Below are positions 7,921 through 18,426 of a stretch of DNA of 64,000 nt, one piece after another. The DNA is from Roseivivax jejudonensis. Its GTDB lineage: Bacteria > Pseudomonadota > Alphaproteobacteria > Rhodobacterales > Rhodobacteraceae. Under the pieces are notes generated by a model. That model saw nothing but the letters and a program-made list of their open reading frames with translations. It was not told where the DNA came from and ran no database searches. The position numbers and the translations under genes were made by a program. The stretch spans positions 62,001 to 126,000 of the forward strand of contig NZ_FWFK01000004.1 in the NCBI RefSeq assembly GCF_900172265.1, given 5' to 3'. The stretch's first letter is position 1; each line of letters opens with the position of its first letter.

Positions 7921-8994
7921 TCAGCCCGACAGCCCGCCATGCAGCGTCGGGACGCTCAGCGCCGAAAAGCCGTAGTGCCGCAGCCAACGCAGGTCGCTGT
8001 CGAAGAACGCCCGCAGGTCGGGGATGCCGTATTTCAGCATCGCGATCCGGTCGATCCCCATGCCAAAGGCGAAACCCTGCCACGCGTTCGGATCCACGCC
8101 CCCGGCCTCGAGCACCTTGGGGTGGACCATGCCGGAGCCCAGAACCTCGAGCCAGCCGTCGCCCTCGCCGATCTTGAGCTGGCCGCCCTCCCACGAACAC
8201 TGGATGTCGACCTCGGCCGAAGGTTCGGTGAACGGGAAGTGAGAGGCGCGGAACCGCGTCTTGATGCCGTCCACCTCGAAGAACGCGGCAAAGAACGCCT
8301 CCAGCACCCACTTGAGGTTCGCCATCGAGATGTCCTTGTCGAGGGCCAATCCCTCGACCTGGTGGAACATCGGCGTGTGGGTCTGGTCGTAGTCCGCGCG
8401 ATAGACGCGGCCGGGCGCGATGATCCGGCAGGGCGCGCCGAACTTTTCCATGTGCCGGATCTGCACGGGCGAGGTGTGCGTCCTCAGGACGTGCGGCGGC
8501 CGGTTGTCGCCCTCGGCGCGGTGCATGTAGAACGTGTCCATCTCCGCCCGCGCCGGGTGGTGCGAGGGGATGTTCAGCGCGTCGAAATTGTACCAGTCGG
8601 TGTCGATCTGCGGCCCTTCCGCCACCGCGAAGCCCATATCGGCAAAGATCGCCGTGACCTCCTCGGTCACCTGGCTGATCGGGTGGATCGTCCCGGTCCG
8701 CCGCGGACGCGACGGCAGCGTCACGTCGAGCCACTCCGTCCGCAGGCGCTCGTCGAGCGCCGCGTCGGCCAGCGCTTCCTTCTTGGCGGCCAACGCGGCG
8801 TTGATCTCGTCCTTGAGCGCGTTGAGCTTCGGACCCATCACCTGGCGCTCTTCGGGGCTCATCTTGCCCAGTTCGCGCATCTTCAGGCTGACCTCGCCCT
8901 TCTTGCCCACGGCCTCAACGCGCAGCGTCTCGAGCTCGCCCTCGTCGCGGGCCTCGGCAATCCGGCCGAGATAAGTGTCGCGCAGGTCGTCCAT
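7921..8994 (-). CDS. pheS: Phenylalanine-tRNA ligase alpha subunit
   Basis: A 357-residue catalytic alpha chain of phenylalanyl-tRNA synthetase. An N-terminal coiled-coil (about residues 1-90, rich in [20 protein letters not shown]-type sequence) precedes the class II catalytic core, with [12 protein letters not shown], the motif 2 region [16 protein letters not shown] and the motif 3 region [19 protein letters not shown]. Length is normal. The protein pairs with PheT encoded at 3260-5656. The stop is 39 bases from that of the convergent glycosyltransferase gene. Confidence 0.97.
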   Translation of the reverse strand: MDDLRDTYLGRIAEARDEGELETLRVEAVGKKGEVSLKMRELGKMSPEERQVMGPKLNALKDEINAALAAKKEALADAALDERLRTEWLDVTLPSRPRRTGTIHPISQVTEEVTAIFADMGFAVAEGPQIDTDWYNFDALNIPSHHPARAEMDTFYMHRAEGDNRPPHVLRTHTSPVQIRHMEKFGAPCRIIAPGRVYRADYDQTHTPMFHQVEGLALDKDISMANLKWVLEAFFAAFFEVDGIKTRFRASHFPFTEPSAEVDIQCSWEGGQLKIGEGDGWLEVLGSGMVHPKVLEAGGVDPNAWQGFAFGMGIDRIAMLKYGIPDLRAFFDSDLRWLRHYGFSALSVPTLHGGLSG

Positions 8995-9082
8995 GGAGCC
9001 TCCGGGATGGGTCGTGCGGGTCGGCGTCTAGCTAGCCGCGCCGCGGCGCGGCTGCAAGCGGCGCGGTCCCGGCCGCGGCCGA

Positions 9083-10381
9083 TCAACCGCCGCCGCGCTT
9101 TTCCACGGACTCGCGCACCCGCCGCACGAGGAACCAGACGGCCAGGATCACCGGCAGCGTCACCGCCGCCGTCAGCATGCCGCGCGACACGCCCAGCGCC
9201 TCGCCCGCCGGGTAGAGAAGGTAAGCCGCCAGCGACACCGCGTAGTAGCTGATGGCCACCGTCGACAGGCCTTCGACCGTCTTCTGCAGGCGCAGCTGCA
9301 TCTCGGCGCGCTGGTTCATGCCCTCGAGCAGTTGCTGGTTCTGAGCCGAGCGTTCGACCTCGACCCGCGTGCGCAGAAGCTCCGACGTGCGCATCGCCCG
9401 GCCCGACATCGTGCCGATGCGCCGCTCGGTCGATTTCACCGTCCGCATCGCCGGATCGTAGCGGCGGGTCATGAACTCCGCGAAGGTCTGGCGGCCCTGC
9501 CACCGGGCCTCGCGCAGGACCTCGATGCGCTGGCCCACGATCGCCTCGTAGGCGCCCGTGGCGCCAAGCCGGAACGACGTCTGCGCCGACAGCGCCTCGA
9601 GCTCCGCCGACGTGGCGAGCAGCGATTTCAGCGTATCCTCCGCCGACCCGGTGCCGTGTGTCATCACCTCCATCAGCGTCGACAGCTCCTCGTCGAGATA
9701 CCCGAGCTTCGGTGAGATCTCGCGCACCCGGGTAAAGCCCAGCATCGACATCGTCTTGTAGGTCTCGATCTCGGTCAGTCGCTGGACGATCCGCCCCACC
9801 CGGCGCTCACCCACGCCCGGACGCGCGAACACCGCAAAGCGTTGGTGCCCGGCCGGATCGATTCGGAAATCGCCCGCGATGATCGCGTCATCGTCGAGCA
9901 CCGCGCTCACCGCGATCGACTCGGGTACGAACCAGTCCTCGATGCGCGACTCGATCGTGTCATCGTCCTCGACGCGCTCATCCACGCGAACGAGCGCCGA
10001 GGTGACGCGCACGCCCGGCGCCGCGTCGAGCCATTCGGGCGGGAAGACGTCGAAATCCGCCGGATCGAACGGCCGCTCCGACAGCCCCCTGAGAAAGACC
10101 GTGTAGGTGACGAACTCGGTGTGCTGTTCCCATTTCAGCACGTGCTGACCGATCGGGCCGGAGAAGTGCGTGGCCCCCGGCTGCGGATGTTGGGTGCCGT
10201 AGCGATCGAGCAGGTCGATCAGGTGCTGCAGGTCGAGCGACTTGTCGCGCGATGCCGCCTGGTGCGGCTTCTTGATCGCGAGATAGACGGCGCGGCACGG
10301 CACCTGCAGCGAGGGAAACGGCCGCGCATGAAGCTCGTTGGCCAGCCTGTAGCGCAGCGGATGATCCTGAATCGGCGGCAT
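9083..10381 (-). CDS. DUF3422 family protein
   Basis: A 432-residue member of the DUF3422 family, common in alphaproteobacteria and of unknown function. The N-terminus HPLRYRLANELHARPFPSL is diagnostic. The central region is largely helical, and the C-terminus carries two hydrophobic segments (about 372-392 and 398-417), so the protein is likely anchored in the inner membrane with a large cytoplasmic part. It is a monocistronic-looking gene downstream of a good promoter-like sequence, and ends 88 bases before pheS on the same strand. Confidence 0.88.
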   Translation of the reverse strand: MPPIQDHPLRYRLANELHARPFPSLQVPCRAVYLAIKKPHQAASRDKSLDLQHLIDLLDRYGTQHPQPGATHFSGPIGQHVLKWEQHTEFVTYTVFLRGLSERPFDPADFDVFPPEWLDAAPGVRVTSALVRVDERVEDDDTIESRIEDWFVPESIAVSAVLDDDAIIAGDFRIDPAGHQRFAVFARPGVGERRVGRIVQRLTEIETYKTMSMLGFTRVREISPKLGYLDEELSTLMEVMTHGTGSAEDTLKSLLATSAELEALSAQTSFRLGATGAYEAIVGQRIEVLREARWQGRQTFAEFMTRRYDPAMRTVKSTERRIGTMSGRAMRTSELLRTRVEVERSAQNQQLLEGMNQRAEMQLRLQKTVEGLSTVAISYYAVSLAAYLLYPAGEALGVSRGMLTAAVTLPVILAVWFLVRRVRESVEKRGGG

Positions 10382-10415
10382 GTCTGTCCCGGTCGTTTGA
10401 GGCGTCGCCGGCGAC

Positions 10416-10443
10416 TAGATACCGCCCCGCGCCGCAACGTAAA
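10416..10443 (-). promoter_or_regulatory. Candidate promoter of the DUF3422 gene
   Basis: On the minus strand TTTACG (10443-10438) and TATCTA (10421-10416) are separated by 16 bases. The predicted start would give a leader of about 28 bases to the ATG at 10381. Confidence 0.4.
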
Positions 10444-10537
10444 GGAAATTGCGACCGAAAATCATGGACTTGTCAGGATGCAGCGGTATGCGCAGCGCGG
10501 CGGGACCTGCGATTTCAGGCGCTTAGACCGGAGGGGC

Positions 10538-10558
10538 GGGCGCAGGAGTCCTGCGCCC
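10538..10558 (-). terminator. GC hairpin after the small membrane-protein gene
   Basis: GGGCGCAGG and CCTGCGCCC form a perfect 9-bp stem with a 3-base loop one base after the stop codon at 10560. There is no T-tract, so termination is only a possibility; it could also stabilise the 3' end. Confidence 0.4.
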
Positions 10559-10559
10559 G

Positions 10560-10787
10560 TCAGCGATGAAACGACGACTTTTCCGGCAGATGCCGGTCGC
10601 GTGCGGACGGACGGTCGAGCATGATGGCAAGCAGCACCGCGCGCAGCAGCAGAAGCGCGGCCAGGATCGCCAGCGGCACCGACCATGTCCCGATCGTGGG
10701 GGCGGCCAGCATCGAAATGCCAACCAGCAGTAGCCCGATCGTGGCCATGGCAAAGATGCGCATGGAGCGGGTTTCGTGGGAAATCAT
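10560..10787 (-). CDS. Small two-helix membrane protein
   Basis: A 75-residue protein with two predicted membrane helices (roughly residues 10-27 and 31-50) and a short charged tail ending EKSSFHR. No family is recognised. The ATG at 10787 (MISHETRS) was chosen because GAAGGTG precedes it at about 6 bases; the longer frame to 10844 lacks this. It stands alone, in the same direction as pntAB but separated by 332 bases and the pnt terminator. Confidence 0.6.
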   Translation of the reverse strand: MISHETRSMRIFAMATIGLLLVGISMLAAPTIGTWSVPLAILAALLLLRAVLLAIMLDRPSARDRHLPEKSSFHR

Positions 10788-11119
10788 ATCGGCACCTTCA
10801 GGGTCGGACGCGCCCCATCCCCGGGCGCTCGCAATGGCTATCACTCAAATAGGCGTGGCCCGAGACCGGACCAAAGTGCTCGGCAGAGTATGGCCTGAGA
10901 GGCGGCAGCATTCAGCCGGCGCTCCGCCGGCTGCGCCATTTTGGCAAGCGTCCTGTGGGATGTGGGCAACAGCCGCGCGAGCACGGCGCGGGCTCGAATC
11001 GCGGTGCCGTGTGCGGCCCTGCAAGGCGAGGAAGGGCGCCCATGCCGCGGGTGCAAAACGCAAAACGCCGCCCCCGCGGCATGCGGGAGCGGCGCGATGA
11101 CCGGCACGGAATGCGGGTG
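10788..11119. other. 332-base intergenic region downstream of pntB
   Basis: It holds the pntAB terminator (11062-11094) and a perfect 9-bp hairpin, CAGCCGGCG-CTC-CGCCGGCTG, at 10913-10933. No tRNA, known riboswitch or convincing small gene is seen. The part nearest 10787 must contain the promoter of the small membrane-protein gene. Confidence 0.5.
11062..11094 (-). terminator. Intrinsic terminator of the pntAB operon
   Basis: On the minus strand CGCCGC-T-CCCGC pairs with GCGGG-G-GCGGCG across a short loop, followed by TTTTGCGTTTTGC. It lies about 25 bases after the pntB stop. Confidence 0.75.
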
Positions 11120-12610
11120 TCAGGCGACCTTCTGCAACAGGTCGTCCAGCGACTTCTTCGCGTCGCCATAGAACATTCGCGTGTTGTCCTTGAAAAAGAG
11201 CGGATTCTCGATCCCAGAGTAACCGGTGCCCTGTCCGCGCTTCGACACGAAGACGTTCTTGGCCTTCCAGACCTCGAGAACCGGCATGCCGGCGATGGGC
11301 GAGTTCGGATCGTCCTGGGCCGCGGGGTTCACGATGTCGTTCGAGCCGATGACGATCACCACGTCGGTGTCGGGGAAATCGTCGTTGATCTCCTCCATCT
11401 CCAGCACGATGTCGTAGGGCACCTTGGCCTCGGCCAGCAGCACGTTCATGTGCCCCGGCAGACGCCCCGCGACGGGGTGGATGGCAAAGCGCACCTCCTT
11501 GCCCTGCGCGCGCAGGCGGCGGGTCAGCTCGGCGACGTTGTTCTGCGCCTGCGCCACCGCCATGCCGTAGCCCGGAACGATGACGACCGAGTCGGCCTCG
11601 TCCAGCGCCTGGGCGACGCCGTCGGCGTCGATCGCCACCTGCTCGCCCTCGACCTCGGCCGCCGGGCCCTGGCTGCCGCCGAAGCCCCCGAGGATCACCG
11701 AGATGAACGAACGGTTCATGGCCTTGCACATGATGTAGGACAGGATCGCACCCGAGGAGCCCACGAGCGCGCCCACCACGATCAGCAGGTCGTTCGACAG
11801 AGAGAAGCCGATCGCCGCCGCGGCCCAGCCCGAGTAGCTGTTCAGCATGGAGACCACGACCGGCATGTCCGCCCCGCCGATCCCCATGATCAGGTGATAG
11901 CCGATGAACAGCGCCAGTACCGTCATCAGCACGAGCGGGAAGATCCCGCCGGTGCCGAAGTACCAGAACAGGCAAAGGACCGAGACCACGGCCGCCGTGG
12001 CATTGAGGATGTGCCCGCCCGGCAGCTTCGTCGCCGCGGAGGTGACCTTCCCGGCAAGCTTGCCGTAGGCGACGACCGACCCGGTGAAGGTCACCGCGCC
12101 GATGAACACGCCGAGGAAGAGCTCCAGCCGAAGCACGTTGATCTCGGCCTGCGTCTTGTGCGCGACGATGGCCGCGAAGCCGCGGAACTGCTCGGCCACG
12201 GCCTGCGACATCGCCGCGGCCTCCATCTCGGGCCCGAGCGGAAACGGCACGCCCGCCTCCGCGAACGCCGCCGACACGCGCCCGATCTCGATATGGGCGT
12301 TGTAGCCCACGAAAACCGCCGCGAGGCCGACGAGCGAGTGCATCGCCGCGACCAGCTGCGGCATCTCGGTCATCTGCACGCGCTTGGCGACGATCACGCC
12401 GAGCACGGCGCCGGCCGCGATCAGGATGATCGACAGCCACCAGAGCCCGGCACCCGGGCCGATGAGCGTGGCGAAAACCGCCAGCGCCATGCCGACGACG
12501 CCGTACCAGACCGCGCGCTTGGCGCTTTCCTGTCCCGACAGCCCGCCAAGGCTCAGGATGAAGAGAACGGCTGCGACCACGTAGGCCGCGGTGGTGAATC
12601 CGAAGTCCAT
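11120..12610 (-). CDS. pntB: NAD(P) transhydrogenase subunit beta
   Basis: A 496-residue inner-membrane subunit of proton-translocating transhydrogenase, which uses the proton gradient to reduce NADP+ with NADH. The N-terminal two thirds contains about nine membrane helices (domain dII-beta). The C-terminal 180 residues form the NADP(H)-binding domain dIII, with [15 protein letters not shown] and the later [15 protein letters not shown]. It follows pntA by 13 bases and ends at a strong terminator. It supplies NADPH for biosynthesis and redox defence. Confidence 0.97.
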   Translation of the reverse strand: MDFGFTTAAYVVAAVLFILSLGGLSGQESAKRAVWYGVVGMALAVFATLIGPGAGLWWLSIILIAAGAVLGVIVAKRVQMTEMPQLVAAMHSLVGLAAVFVGYNAHIEIGRVSAAFAEAGVPFPLGPEMEAAAMSQAVAEQFRGFAAIVAHKTQAEINVLRLELFLGVFIGAVTFTGSVVAYGKLAGKVTSAATKLPGGHILNATAAVVSVLCLFWYFGTGGIFPLVLMTVLALFIGYHLIMGIGGADMPVVVSMLNSYSGWAAAAIGFSLSNDLLIVVGALVGSSGAILSYIMCKAMNRSFISVILGGFGGSQGPAAEVEGEQVAIDADGVAQALDEADSVVIVPGYGMAVAQAQNNVAELTRRLRAQGKEVRFAIHPVAGRLPGHMNVLLAEAKVPYDIVLEMEEINDDFPDTDVVIVIGSNDIVNPAAQDDPNSPIAGMPVLEVWKAKNVFVSKRGQGTGYSGIENPLFFKDNTRMFYGDAKKSLDDLLQKVA

Positions 12611-12623
12611 TGACCCTGCCCCT

Positions 12624-14198
12624 TTAGGATTTCTGGAACATGGCGAGCATGCGCCGCGTCACGAGAAAGCCGCCGAAGATGTTGATCCCGGCCATGAACA
12701 CCGACAGCGCGGCCAGCAGCACGACGAGGAACGACCCCGAACCGATCTGCATGAGCGCGCCGAGGATGATGATCGACGAGATGGCGTTTGTGACCGCCAT
12801 GAGCGGCGTGTGCAGCGAATGGCTGACGTTCCAGATCACCTGGAAGCCGACGAAGACCGCCAGCACGAAGACGATGAAGTGCTGCAGGAACGACGGCGGC
12901 GCCACCATGCCCACCAGAAGCATCAGGATGCCGCCGATCGCCAGAAGCGTGACCTGCTGGCGCGTCTGCGCCTTGAAGGCCGCCATCTCCTCGGCGCGCT
13001 TCTCCTCCGGCGTCTTCTCCTTTTCCTTGGGCTTGGGCTTCTGGGCCGCGATCGCCTGCGTCTTCGGCTTCGGCGGCGGGAAGGTCACCTCGCCGTCATG
13101 CGCGATTGTCGCGCCGCGGATGACGTCGTCTTCCATGTCGTGATTGACCGCCCCGTCCTTCTCGGGCGTCAGGTCGGTCATCAGGTGACGGATGTTGGTA
13201 GCGTAAAGCGTCGAGGCCTGCGTCGCCATGCGGCTGGGGAAATCGGTGTAGCCGATGATGACCACGCCGTTGTCGGTCACGACGCGCTCGTCCTTGACCG
13301 TCATCTTGCAGTTGCCGCCGCGCTCTGCCGCGAGGTCGACGATCACCGAACCGGGCTTCATGGCCTTGACCATGTCCTCGGTCCACAGCTCGGGCGCCTC
13401 GCGGTTGGGGATCAGCGCGGTGGTGATGACGATGTCGATGTCGGGCGCGAGCTCGCGGAACTTGGCAAGCTGCGCCTCGCGGAACTCCGGGCTCGACGGC
13501 TTGGCGTAGCCGCCGGACTCCGATCCGTCCTCCTGCTCCTCGTCGAAGTCGAGATAGACGAATTCGGCGCCCATCGACTCCACCTGCTCGGCCACTTCGG
13601 GCCGCACGTCGAAGGCGAAGGTGATCGCGCCGAGCGAGGTCGAGGTGCCGATCGCGGCCAGACCCGCGACGCCGGCGCCGACCACCAGCACCTTGGCCGG
13701 CGGCACCTTGCCCGCGGCGGTGACCTGGCCGGTGAAGAACCGCCCGAAGTTGTTGCCCGCCTCGATGACCGCCCGGTAACCGGCGATGTTGGCCATCGAC
13801 GACAGGGCGTCCATCTTCTGCGCGCGGGAGATGCGCGGGATCATGTCCATCGCGATGACGGTCGCGCCCTTCGAGGCCGCGAGCTTCATCAGCTCCTCGT
13901 TCGAGCCCGGATAAAAGTGCGAAATCAGCGTTTTGCTCTTGTCGAGCCGGCCGATCTCCTCTTCCGACGGGGGCCGCACCATCGCGATGATGTCCGACTG
14001 CTCGAACAGCGCCGCGGCCCCGTCGACGACCGTGACGCCGGCCTCGCGGTAGGCATCGTCGAGAAAGCCGGCCTTTTCGCCCGCGCCGGCCTCGATCAGG
14101 CATTCGTGGCCGAGCTTCTGCAGCATCTTGGCCGAGTCCGGGGTCATCGCGACCCTGTTCTCGCCGTGCGCGGTTTCCTTTGGCGTGCCTATCTTCAC
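12624..14198 (-). CDS. pntA: NAD(P) transhydrogenase subunit alpha
   Basis: A 524-residue subunit with the NAD(H)-binding domain dI (about residues 1-380; [18 protein letters not shown] is the nucleotide-binding motif). A charged Pro/Lys/Glu linker follows, then three or four C-terminal membrane helices (dII-alpha), i.e. the fused E. coli-like arrangement. The start is a GTG at 14198 giving VKIGTPKE, the family N-terminus, with GGGAGAGGGA upstream; the ATG-initiated upstream extension is not conserved-looking. It is the first gene of the pntA-pntB operon. Confidence 0.95.
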   Translation of the reverse strand: MKIGTPKETAHGENRVAMTPDSAKMLQKLGHECLIEAGAGEKAGFLDDAYREAGVTVVDGAAALFEQSDIIAMVRPPSEEEIGRLDKSKTLISHFYPGSNEELMKLAASKGATVIAMDMIPRISRAQKMDALSSMANIAGYRAVIEAGNNFGRFFTGQVTAAGKVPPAKVLVVGAGVAGLAAIGTSTSLGAITFAFDVRPEVAEQVESMGAEFVYLDFDEEQEDGSESGGYAKPSSPEFREAQLAKFRELAPDIDIVITTALIPNREAPELWTEDMVKAMKPGSVIVDLAAERGGNCKMTVKDERVVTDNGVVIIGYTDFPSRMATQASTLYATNIRHLMTDLTPEKDGAVNHDMEDDVIRGATIAHDGEVTFPPPKPKTQAIAAQKPKPKEKEKTPEEKRAEEMAAFKAQTRQQVTLLAIGGILMLLVGMVAPPSFLQHFIVFVLAVFVGFQVIWNVSHSLHTPLMAVTNAISSIIILGALMQIGSGSFLVVLLAALSVFMAGINIFGGFLVTRRMLAMFQKS

Positions 14199-14288
14199 GT
14201 CGATCCCTCTCCCGTGTCTCCGTTCCGCCGGACGCGGGCCCGGCGCTGGATGTGCCATTGCGGGCTTAGAGCATAGCCCTCGGACGAG

Positions 14289-14732
14289 TTAAAGCCATCT
14301 ATTCGTTTGTTGCGCATACGCCTGAAACTCGGCAACAAACTTATCCCGCATCCGCGCCTCCTCGGGCAGGACGAAGCGGCGCAAAAGCACCGCGGCGAGC
14401 ACGGGAACGAGGAACAGCGCCGCCGGCGCGTCGAGGATCAGGCAGGCGCCCGCGAGGATCAGCAGATCCGCGAGGTAGATCGGGTTGCGCGAGCGTGCGA
14501 AGATCCCGGTGGTGATGAGCCGCTCGGGCGTTTCGCCGGGCATGATCGTGGTGCGATGCCGCCGGAATTCGCGCGCGGCCAGAGCGATCAGACTGACGCC
14601 GATCGCCACGAGCGCGCCGCCAAGGATGTCGCCCGGCCCGCCGATCCGGGGCCACGGCACCGCGCCCGAGATCGCGTAGGCCAGCGCGATGCAGCCCAGC
14701 AGCCAGACGGGCGGCGTGTCGATCCACTTCAT
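14289..14732 (-). CDS. Isoprenylcysteine carboxyl methyltransferase-like membrane protein
   Basis: A 147-residue integral membrane protein of the ICMT/PEMT-like methyltransferase superfamily, with about four hydrophobic helices. The segment RLITTGIFARSRNPIYLADLL (split by a short loop) and the C-terminal PEEARMRDKFVAEFQAYAQQTNRWL match the SAM-binding region of these bacterial proteins. The substrate is unknown. ATG at 14732 gives MKWIDTPP; an upstream in-frame start is less likely. It lies 90 bases upstream of pntA on the same strand. Confidence 0.78.
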   Translation of the reverse strand: MKWIDTPPVWLLGCIALAYAISGAVPWPRIGGPGDILGGALVAIGVSLIALAAREFRRHRTTIMPGETPERLITTGIFARSRNPIYLADLLILAGACLILDAPAALFLVPVLAAVLLRRFVLPEEARMRDKFVAEFQAYAQQTNRWL

Positions 14733-14907
14733 TTCGGGCCTCGGGGTCAGGGGTCGGGGGCACTTTCGGGGCACTGTGACGAACTGCGCCCGCCACGTCC
14801 AACACCGGATCCGCACGGTCAGGGTCTTGTTTCCGATCGGAAACCCGTGTCATCTGCGCCCCGCGGCATAGATCGCCCATTCGAAGGCCCAGACGGAGGA
14901 ACCCGCC

Positions 14908-17049
14908 ATGTCCGACCGCGTAACCCGCCACGATCTGCAGATCGATCCCGTGCTGTTCGACTTCATCGAGACAGAGGCGCTTCCGGGCTCGGGGGTCGAG
15001 GCCGACGCGTTCTGGTCGGCGCTGTCGACACTGGCGCACGAATTCGGGCCGCGCAACGCCGAGCTTCTGCGGGTGCGCGACGAGATGCAGGGCAAGATCG
15101 ACGACTGGCACCTCAAGCGCCGCAACCAGCCGCACGATCACGAGGCCTACAAGGCGTTCCTGGAGGAGATCGGCTACCTGCTGCCCGAGGGCGGGGATTT
15201 CGAGATCGATACCGCCAATGTCGACCCCGAGATCGCGACCGTGCCGGGGCCGCAGCTCGTCGTGCCGATCACCAATGCGCGCTACGCGCTCAACGCGGCG
15301 AACGCGCGCTGGGGCTCGCTCTACGACGCGTTCTACGGCACCGACGCGATGGGCACGACGCCGCCGCAAGGCGGCTACGACCGTGGCCGGGGCGCCCGCG
15401 TGGTGGCCCGCGCCCGCGTCTTCCTCGACCAGGCCGCGCCGATCGAGGGCGGCAGCCACGCCGACGCCCGGCGCTACCACGTGAGCGGCGGGCAGCTCCT
15501 CGTCGACGATCTGCCGCTCGTGGATCCGACGAAGTTCGTCGGCTATCGCGGCCACCCCCGCGCGCCCGAGCTGGTGGTGCTGCGCAACAACGGGTTGCAC
15601 GTGCAGCTGGTGTTCGACCGCACCCACCGCATCGGCGCCCGCGACCAGGCCGGGCTCGCCGACGTGGTGATCGAAAGCGCGGTTTCGGCGATCATGGACT
15701 GCGAGGATTCCGTCGCCTGCGTCGACGCCGAGGACAAGACGCTGGCCTACCGCAACTGGCTCGGCCTGATGAAGGGCGACCTGACCGAGACGTTCCGCAA
15801 AGGCGACGGCGAGGTCACCCGCGCGCTCGCGCCCGACGTCACGCTGACCGCGCCCGACGGGTCGGGCGAGGTCACGCTGAAGGGCCGCGCGCTGATGCTG
15901 GTGCGCAATGTCGGCCACCTGATGACGAATCCCGCGATCCTCACCCGCGACGGCGCCGAGATCTACGAGGGGCTGATGGACGCGATGGTCACCACGCTCG
16001 TCGCCCGGCACGACCTCGCCCGGGAGGGCGGCAACTCTACGGCCGGCTCGGTCTACGTGGTCAAGCCGAAGATGCACGGCCCGGCCGAGGTGGCCTTCAC
16101 CGACGAGATCTTCGGCGTGGTCGAGGACGCGCTCGGCCTCCCGCGCCACACCGTCAAGCTCGGCATCATGGACGAGGAGCGCCGCACCTCGGTCAATCTC
16201 AAGGAATGCATCCGCGCCGCGCGCCACCGCTGCGCCTTCATCAATACCGGCTTTCTCGACCGCACCGGCGACGAGATCCACACCTCGATGGAGGCCGGCC
16301 CCTTCAGCCGCAAGGGCTTCATCAAGGACAAGGCGTGGATCACCGGCTACGAGAACCGCAACGTGGATATCGGCCTCGAATGCGGGCTGTCGGGCCGCGC
16401 GCAGATCGGTAAGGGCATGTGGGCCATGCCCGACCTGATGGCGGCCATGCTGCAGGCCAAGATCGCGCATCCGCAATCAGGGGCCAACTGCGCCTGGGTG
16501 CCCTCGCCCACGGCCGCGACGCTGCACGCGCTGCACTACCACCAGGTCGACGTGCTCGCCGTTCAGAAGAAGCTGAAGGCGGGCGGCCGGCGCGCGCGGG
16601 TCGACACGCTGCTGCAGATCCCGCTGGCGACGCACGCCAAGTGGTCGCAAGAACAGATCATCCGGGAGGTCGAGAACAACGCCCAGGGCATCCTCGGCTA
16701 CGTGGTGCGCTGGATCGACCACGGCGTGGGCTGCTCCAAGGTTCCCGACATCAACGACGTGGGCCTGATGGAGGATCGCGCCACCTGCCGCATCTCGGCC
16801 CAGCACATCGCCAACTGGCTGCACCACGAGGTGGTGAGCCGAGAGGAGGCGATGGAGATTCTGCGCCGCATGGCCGAGGTCGTCGACCGCCAGAACGCGG
16901 ACGATCCCGCCTATCGCCCGATGGCGCCGGACTTCGACGGCATCGCCTTCCAGGCGGCCTGCGACCTCGTGTTCAAGGGGCGCGAGCAGCCCTCGGGCTA
17001 TACCGAGCCGGTGCTGCACCGCCGGCGCCTCGAACTGAAGGCGTCGTGA
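14908..17049 (+). CDS. glcB: Malate synthase G
   Basis: A 713-residue monomeric malate synthase G, condensing glyoxylate with acetyl-CoA to malate in the glyoxylate/glycolate pathway. Typical sequences include the Mg/glyoxylate site region [48 protein letters not shown] and [18 protein letters not shown]. The length matches the family. It is followed by a GlcG-like gene on the same strand, with a 3' hairpin repeat in the 79-base gap. Confidence 0.97.
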   Translation: MSDRVTRHDLQIDPVLFDFIETEALPGSGVEADAFWSALSTLAHEFGPRNAELLRVRDEMQGKIDDWHLKRRNQPHDHEAYKAFLEEIGYLLPEGGDFEIDTANVDPEIATVPGPQLVVPITNARYALNAANARWGSLYDAFYGTDAMGTTPPQGGYDRGRGARVVARARVFLDQAAPIEGGSHADARRYHVSGGQLLVDDLPLVDPTKFVGYRGHPRAPELVVLRNNGLHVQLVFDRTHRIGARDQAGLADVVIESAVSAIMDCEDSVACVDAEDKTLAYRNWLGLMKGDLTETFRKGDGEVTRALAPDVTLTAPDGSGEVTLKGRALMLVRNVGHLMTNPAILTRDGAEIYEGLMDAMVTTLVARHDLAREGGNSTAGSVYVVKPKMHGPAEVAFTDEIFGVVEDALGLPRHTVKLGIMDEERRTSVNLKECIRAARHRCAFINTGFLDRTGDEIHTSMEAGPFSRKGFIKDKAWITGYENRNVDIGLECGLSGRAQIGKGMWAMPDLMAAMLQAKIAHPQSGANCAWVPSPTAATLHALHYHQVDVLAVQKKLKAGGRRARVDTLLQIPLATHAKWSQEQIIREVENNAQGILGYVVRWIDHGVGCSKVPDINDVGLMEDRATCRISAQHIANWLHHEVVSREEAMEILRRMAEVVDRQNADDPAYRPMAPDFDGIAFQAACDLVFKGREQPSGYTEPVLHRRRLELKAS

Positions 17050-17062
17050 GGCCGAGAGCGCG

Positions 17063-17110
17063 GCGTGGGGGCCAGCCCCCACACCCCCGGAGTATTTCGA
17101 CCAAGAAGAA
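17063..17110 (+). repeat. 3' hairpin-box repeat element, copy A
   Basis: A perfect 8-bp stem (GTGGGGGC/GCCCCCAC, 17065-17082) is followed by a box containing CCCCGGAGTATTTCGACC and AAGAAGAA (17085-17110). It starts 14 bases after the glcB stop. Two more copies in the same orientation occur at 36301 and 43955; the stem sequences differ while pairing is kept. Confidence 0.8.
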
Positions 17111-17128
17111 CGAGGAGGACGGACGACG

Positions 17129-17557
17129 ATGGCCACCCTATCGCTGAGACGGGCGCGGACGATGATCCGCAAGGCGTTCGAGCACGCGCGTGGCGCGGAG
17201 ATGAAACCGATGGCGGCGGTGGTGCTCGACGCGGGCGGCAACATGATCGCCTTCGAGCGCGAGGACGGAGCGAGCCCGGGGCGGTTCGACATCGCGCGCG
17301 CCAAGGCGTACGGCGCGGTGATGCTGGGCATGCCCGGCTCCGCACAGATGGCGCGCGCCGAGGCACAGGCCTACTTCATCGCCTGCGCCAACGGCGCGCT
17401 CGGCGGCGGGCTCGTGCCGGTGCCGGGTGGCGTTCTCGTCAAGGATTCCAAGGGCGTGGTGCTGGGCGCGGTCGGCGTCTCCGGCGATGCCTCGGACAAC
17501 GACGCGGCCGCCGCGAAAGCGGGCATCGACGCCACGGGACTGACGGCGGAGGTCTGA
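17129..17557 (+). CDS. GlcG/HbpS-family protein
   Basis: A 142-residue protein of the GlcG/HbpS (DUF336) fold. PMAAVVLDAGGNMIAFEREDGA, a RFDIARAKAYGAVMLGM helix, GGGLVPVPGGVLVKD and the closing VGVSGDASDNDAAAAKAGI are diagnostic. Family members are linked to glycolate-utilisation loci or bind haem; which applies here is not certain, but the position directly behind malate synthase G favours a role in glycolate/glyoxylate metabolism. Confidence 0.88.
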   Translation: MATLSLRRARTMIRKAFEHARGAEMKPMAAVVLDAGGNMIAFEREDGASPGRFDIARAKAYGAVMLGMPGSAQMARAEAQAYFIACANGALGGGLVPVPGGVLVKDSKGVVLGAVGVSGDASDNDAAAAKAGIDATGLTAEV

Positions 17558-17633
17558 GACGCTTTATCCGGCCGGCCGCGCGCACTAGGTTCCGGATGAA
17601 ACGGATCCGCACGGCAGCCTCGAAAGGACAGAC

Positions 17634-18410
17634 ATGACCCGCCCGGTCATCGGCATCGTCACCAACGCGCACATGATCAACGACGAGTACCCGGCCCATG
17701 CCAGCGGCACGATGCTCGCCGAGGCGGTGGCGGAGGTGTCCGGCGCGCTGCCGCTGCTGATCCCGTCCGACCCGGCCTACCTCGACATGGACGCGCTGAT
17801 GGCGCGCTGCGACGGCTTCCTGCTCCCGGGCGGCCGGCCGAACGTGCATCCCGAGGAGTACGGCGAGGCGCCGACCGAGGCGCATGGCAGTTTCGACCGC
17901 GAGCGCGACCGGGTGGTGCTGCCGCTGGTGCGGGCCTGCCTCGAGCGGGGGCAGCCGCTGCTGGGGGTCTGCCGCGGGTTCCAGGAGGTGAACGTGGCGA
18001 TGGGCGGCACGCTGCACCCGGAGATCCGCGAGCTTCCGGGACGGATGAACCACCGGATGCCGCCGGACGGTACGATCGAGGAGAAGTTCGCGCTGCGCCA
18101 CAAGGTGAGCTTCGTCGAGGGTGGACCGTTTCACCGGATCATGGGCGCGCGCGAGGTGATGACCAACACGCTGCACGGCCAGGGCATCCTGCGCGCCGGC
18201 GCGGGCATCGTGATCGACGGCCGCGCCCCCGACGGCACCCCAGAGGCGATCTACGTCGACGGCGCGCCGGGATTTCTGCTGGCGGTGCAGTGGCATCCCG
18301 AATACCGCGCTGCCAACGACCCGGTGTCGCGGCCGCTCTTTTCGGCGTTCGGCGCGGCGGTGCGCGACTGGGCGGCCGGGCTGCGCCCGGCGGCGCGGCG
18401 CTCGGCGTGA
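17634..18410 (+). CDS. Class I glutamine amidotransferase-fold hydrolase (gamma-glutamyl-GABA hydrolase family)
   Basis: A 258-residue PuuD-like peptidase C26 protein. The nucleophile elbow is LLGVCRGFQEVNVAMGG (Cys near residue 107), and the catalytic His-Glu is in QWHPE near the C-terminus; the early FLLPGGRPNVHPEEYG loop is typical. Relatives hydrolyse gamma-glutamyl-GABA in putrescine breakdown or similar gamma-glutamyl compounds. No other polyamine genes are adjacent, so the substrate is open. The gene is preceded by GAAAGGA at good spacing. Confidence 0.86.
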   Translation: MTRPVIGIVTNAHMINDEYPAHASGTMLAEAVAEVSGALPLLIPSDPAYLDMDALMARCDGFLLPGGRPNVHPEEYGEAPTEAHGSFDRERDRVVLPLVRACLERGQPLLGVCRGFQEVNVAMGGTLHPEIRELPGRMNHRMPPDGTIEEKFALRHKVSFVEGGPFHRIMGAREVMTNTLHGQGILRAGAGIVIDGRAPDGTPEAIYVDGAPGFLLAVQWHPEYRAANDPVSRPLFSAFGAAVRDWAAGLRPAARRSA

Positions 18411-18426
18411 CGCCCCGGCCCCGCCG

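Noticed and set aside
10845-11000. A possible tRNA in the gap after pntB, prompted by GGGCTCGAATCGCGG
   Set aside because: No matching acceptor stem, D-arm or anticodon arm could be built around it.
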